From contig NC_016935.1 of NCBI RefSeq assembly GCF_000250655.1, forward strand, positions 2,498,001 to 2,562,000: 64,000 nucleotides of DNA, given 5' to 3'. Position 1 is the stretch's first letter; each line of letters begins with the position of its first letter. Position numbers and translations under genes: made by a program. The notes under the pieces are model-generated. The model was not told where the DNA came from. It made no database searches and saw only the letters and a list, made by a program, of their open reading frames with translations. The DNA is from Paenibacillus mucilaginosus 3016. GTDB taxonomy: Bacteria > Bacillota > Bacilli > Paenibacillales > NBRC-103111. Below are positions 63,726-64,000 of this stretch, in pieces.

Positions 63726-64000
63726 ATGAATATGGATGCAGCTCGAAAGTCCGTATTGAACCGTATCATTTTGATTTCAACTTTGGGCGGCCTTTTGTTC
63801 GGTTATGACACCGGAGTGATTAACGGGGCGCTTCCCTATATGTCCGCAGCCGATCAGCTCAATCTGACTTCGTTCACTCAGGGGCTCGTAGCCAGCTCGC
63901 TTCTGCTGGGCGCAGCGCTCGGGGCCGTGCTGGGGGGCGCTTGTCCGATTACCAGGGACGCCGGAAGAATATCATGTACCTCTCGTTACTGTTTTTTGTA
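63726..64000 (+). pseudogene. iolT: Inositol/sugar MFS transporter (IolT-like), frameshifted and cut by the window
   Basis: The N-terminus [20 protein letters not shown] is the sugar-porter signature of the MFS, close to IolT. The frame is intact to [10 protein letters not shown]. The expected continuation [19 protein letters not shown] lies in another frame, so one G seems lost from the run at 63942-63947 (six instead of seven). Either a disrupted transporter or a homopolymer sequencing error. GGAAGGAT precedes ATG. With iolE it forms the start of an inositol-use operon that runs beyond the window. Confidence 0.75.

Noticed and set aside
1..64000. CRISPR arrays, tRNA genes, prophage modules
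   Set aside because: No regularly spaced direct repeats, no tRNA cloverleaf with conserved arms and no phage structural genes were seen; tRNA detection by eye is limited.

Overview
The window reads as a low-GC Gram-positive (Bacillota) chromosome, most likely Paenibacillus in the broad sense. The reasons are strong GGAGG-type ribosome binding sites, TTG/GTG starts, an Sda-like sporulation checkpoint protein, very large multidomain secreted polysaccharidases, Lpl-type sugar ABC transporters with an AraC membrane sensor, and a complete locus for a nicotianamine-like opine metallophore of the kind described as bacillopaline in Paenibacillus mucilaginosus. The genus assignment is inference.

Layout. 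1-4.3 kb: C-terminus of an unknown gene, an Sda-like gene and a 1272-residue secreted GH32 fructanase. 4.7-5.04 kb, minus strand: a diverged fragment of 23S rRNA whose helices keep pairing through compensatory changes. 5.07-10.2 kb: an unassigned small-molecule operon (MFS transporter, a possible 23-residue Cys peptide, class III aminotransferase, zinc alcohol dehydrogenase, HAD protein, P-loop kinase). 10.3-19.75 kb: the metallophore operon cntK-L-M-A-B-C-D-F-E behind a strong promoter and two Zur-like boxes. CntM has Ala at the position that decides between pyruvate and 2-oxoglutarate, so the product is probably bacillopaline-like. 19.9-22.75 kb: ArsR repressor and Cd/Zn P-type ATPase, with an operator over the promoter. 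The two metal loci together cover zinc scavenging and metal detoxification.

22.8-30 kb: an alpha/beta hydrolase divergent from a LysR regulator, a YbaK-like deacylase, an IS3-family (IS150-like) element inserted in an intergenic palindrome, a frameshifted DMT transporter behind a leader-peptide attenuator, and a GH43 remnant. 30.2-42 kb: a pectin module made of an 1890-residue pectate lyase/pectin methylesterase, an AraC membrane sensor, two Lpl permeases and a frameshifted solute-binding lipoprotein. 42-50 kb: TrmB regulator with azlCD, hypothetical genes, a 33-residue membrane peptide gene, a decayed flavoprotein disulfide reductase, a TetR regulator with a quinone reductase and an SDR, and an ankyrin lipoprotein. 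50-56.2 kb: AraC, SDR, a short UvrA paralogue, a DinB protein and a 5'-truncated esterase. 56-61.7 kb, minus strand: a Fur-controlled siderophore uptake operon (binding protein, two FecCD permeases, nitroreductase) and an AraC/binding-protein fusion regulator. 62.6 kb to the end: iolE and the start of a frameshifted iolT-like transporter.

Recurring themes are metal control (Zur, Fur, ArsR), plant polysaccharide use, a family of palindromic intergenic repeats, and several single-base frameshifts, at least two in G runs, that could be real decay or sequencing error.
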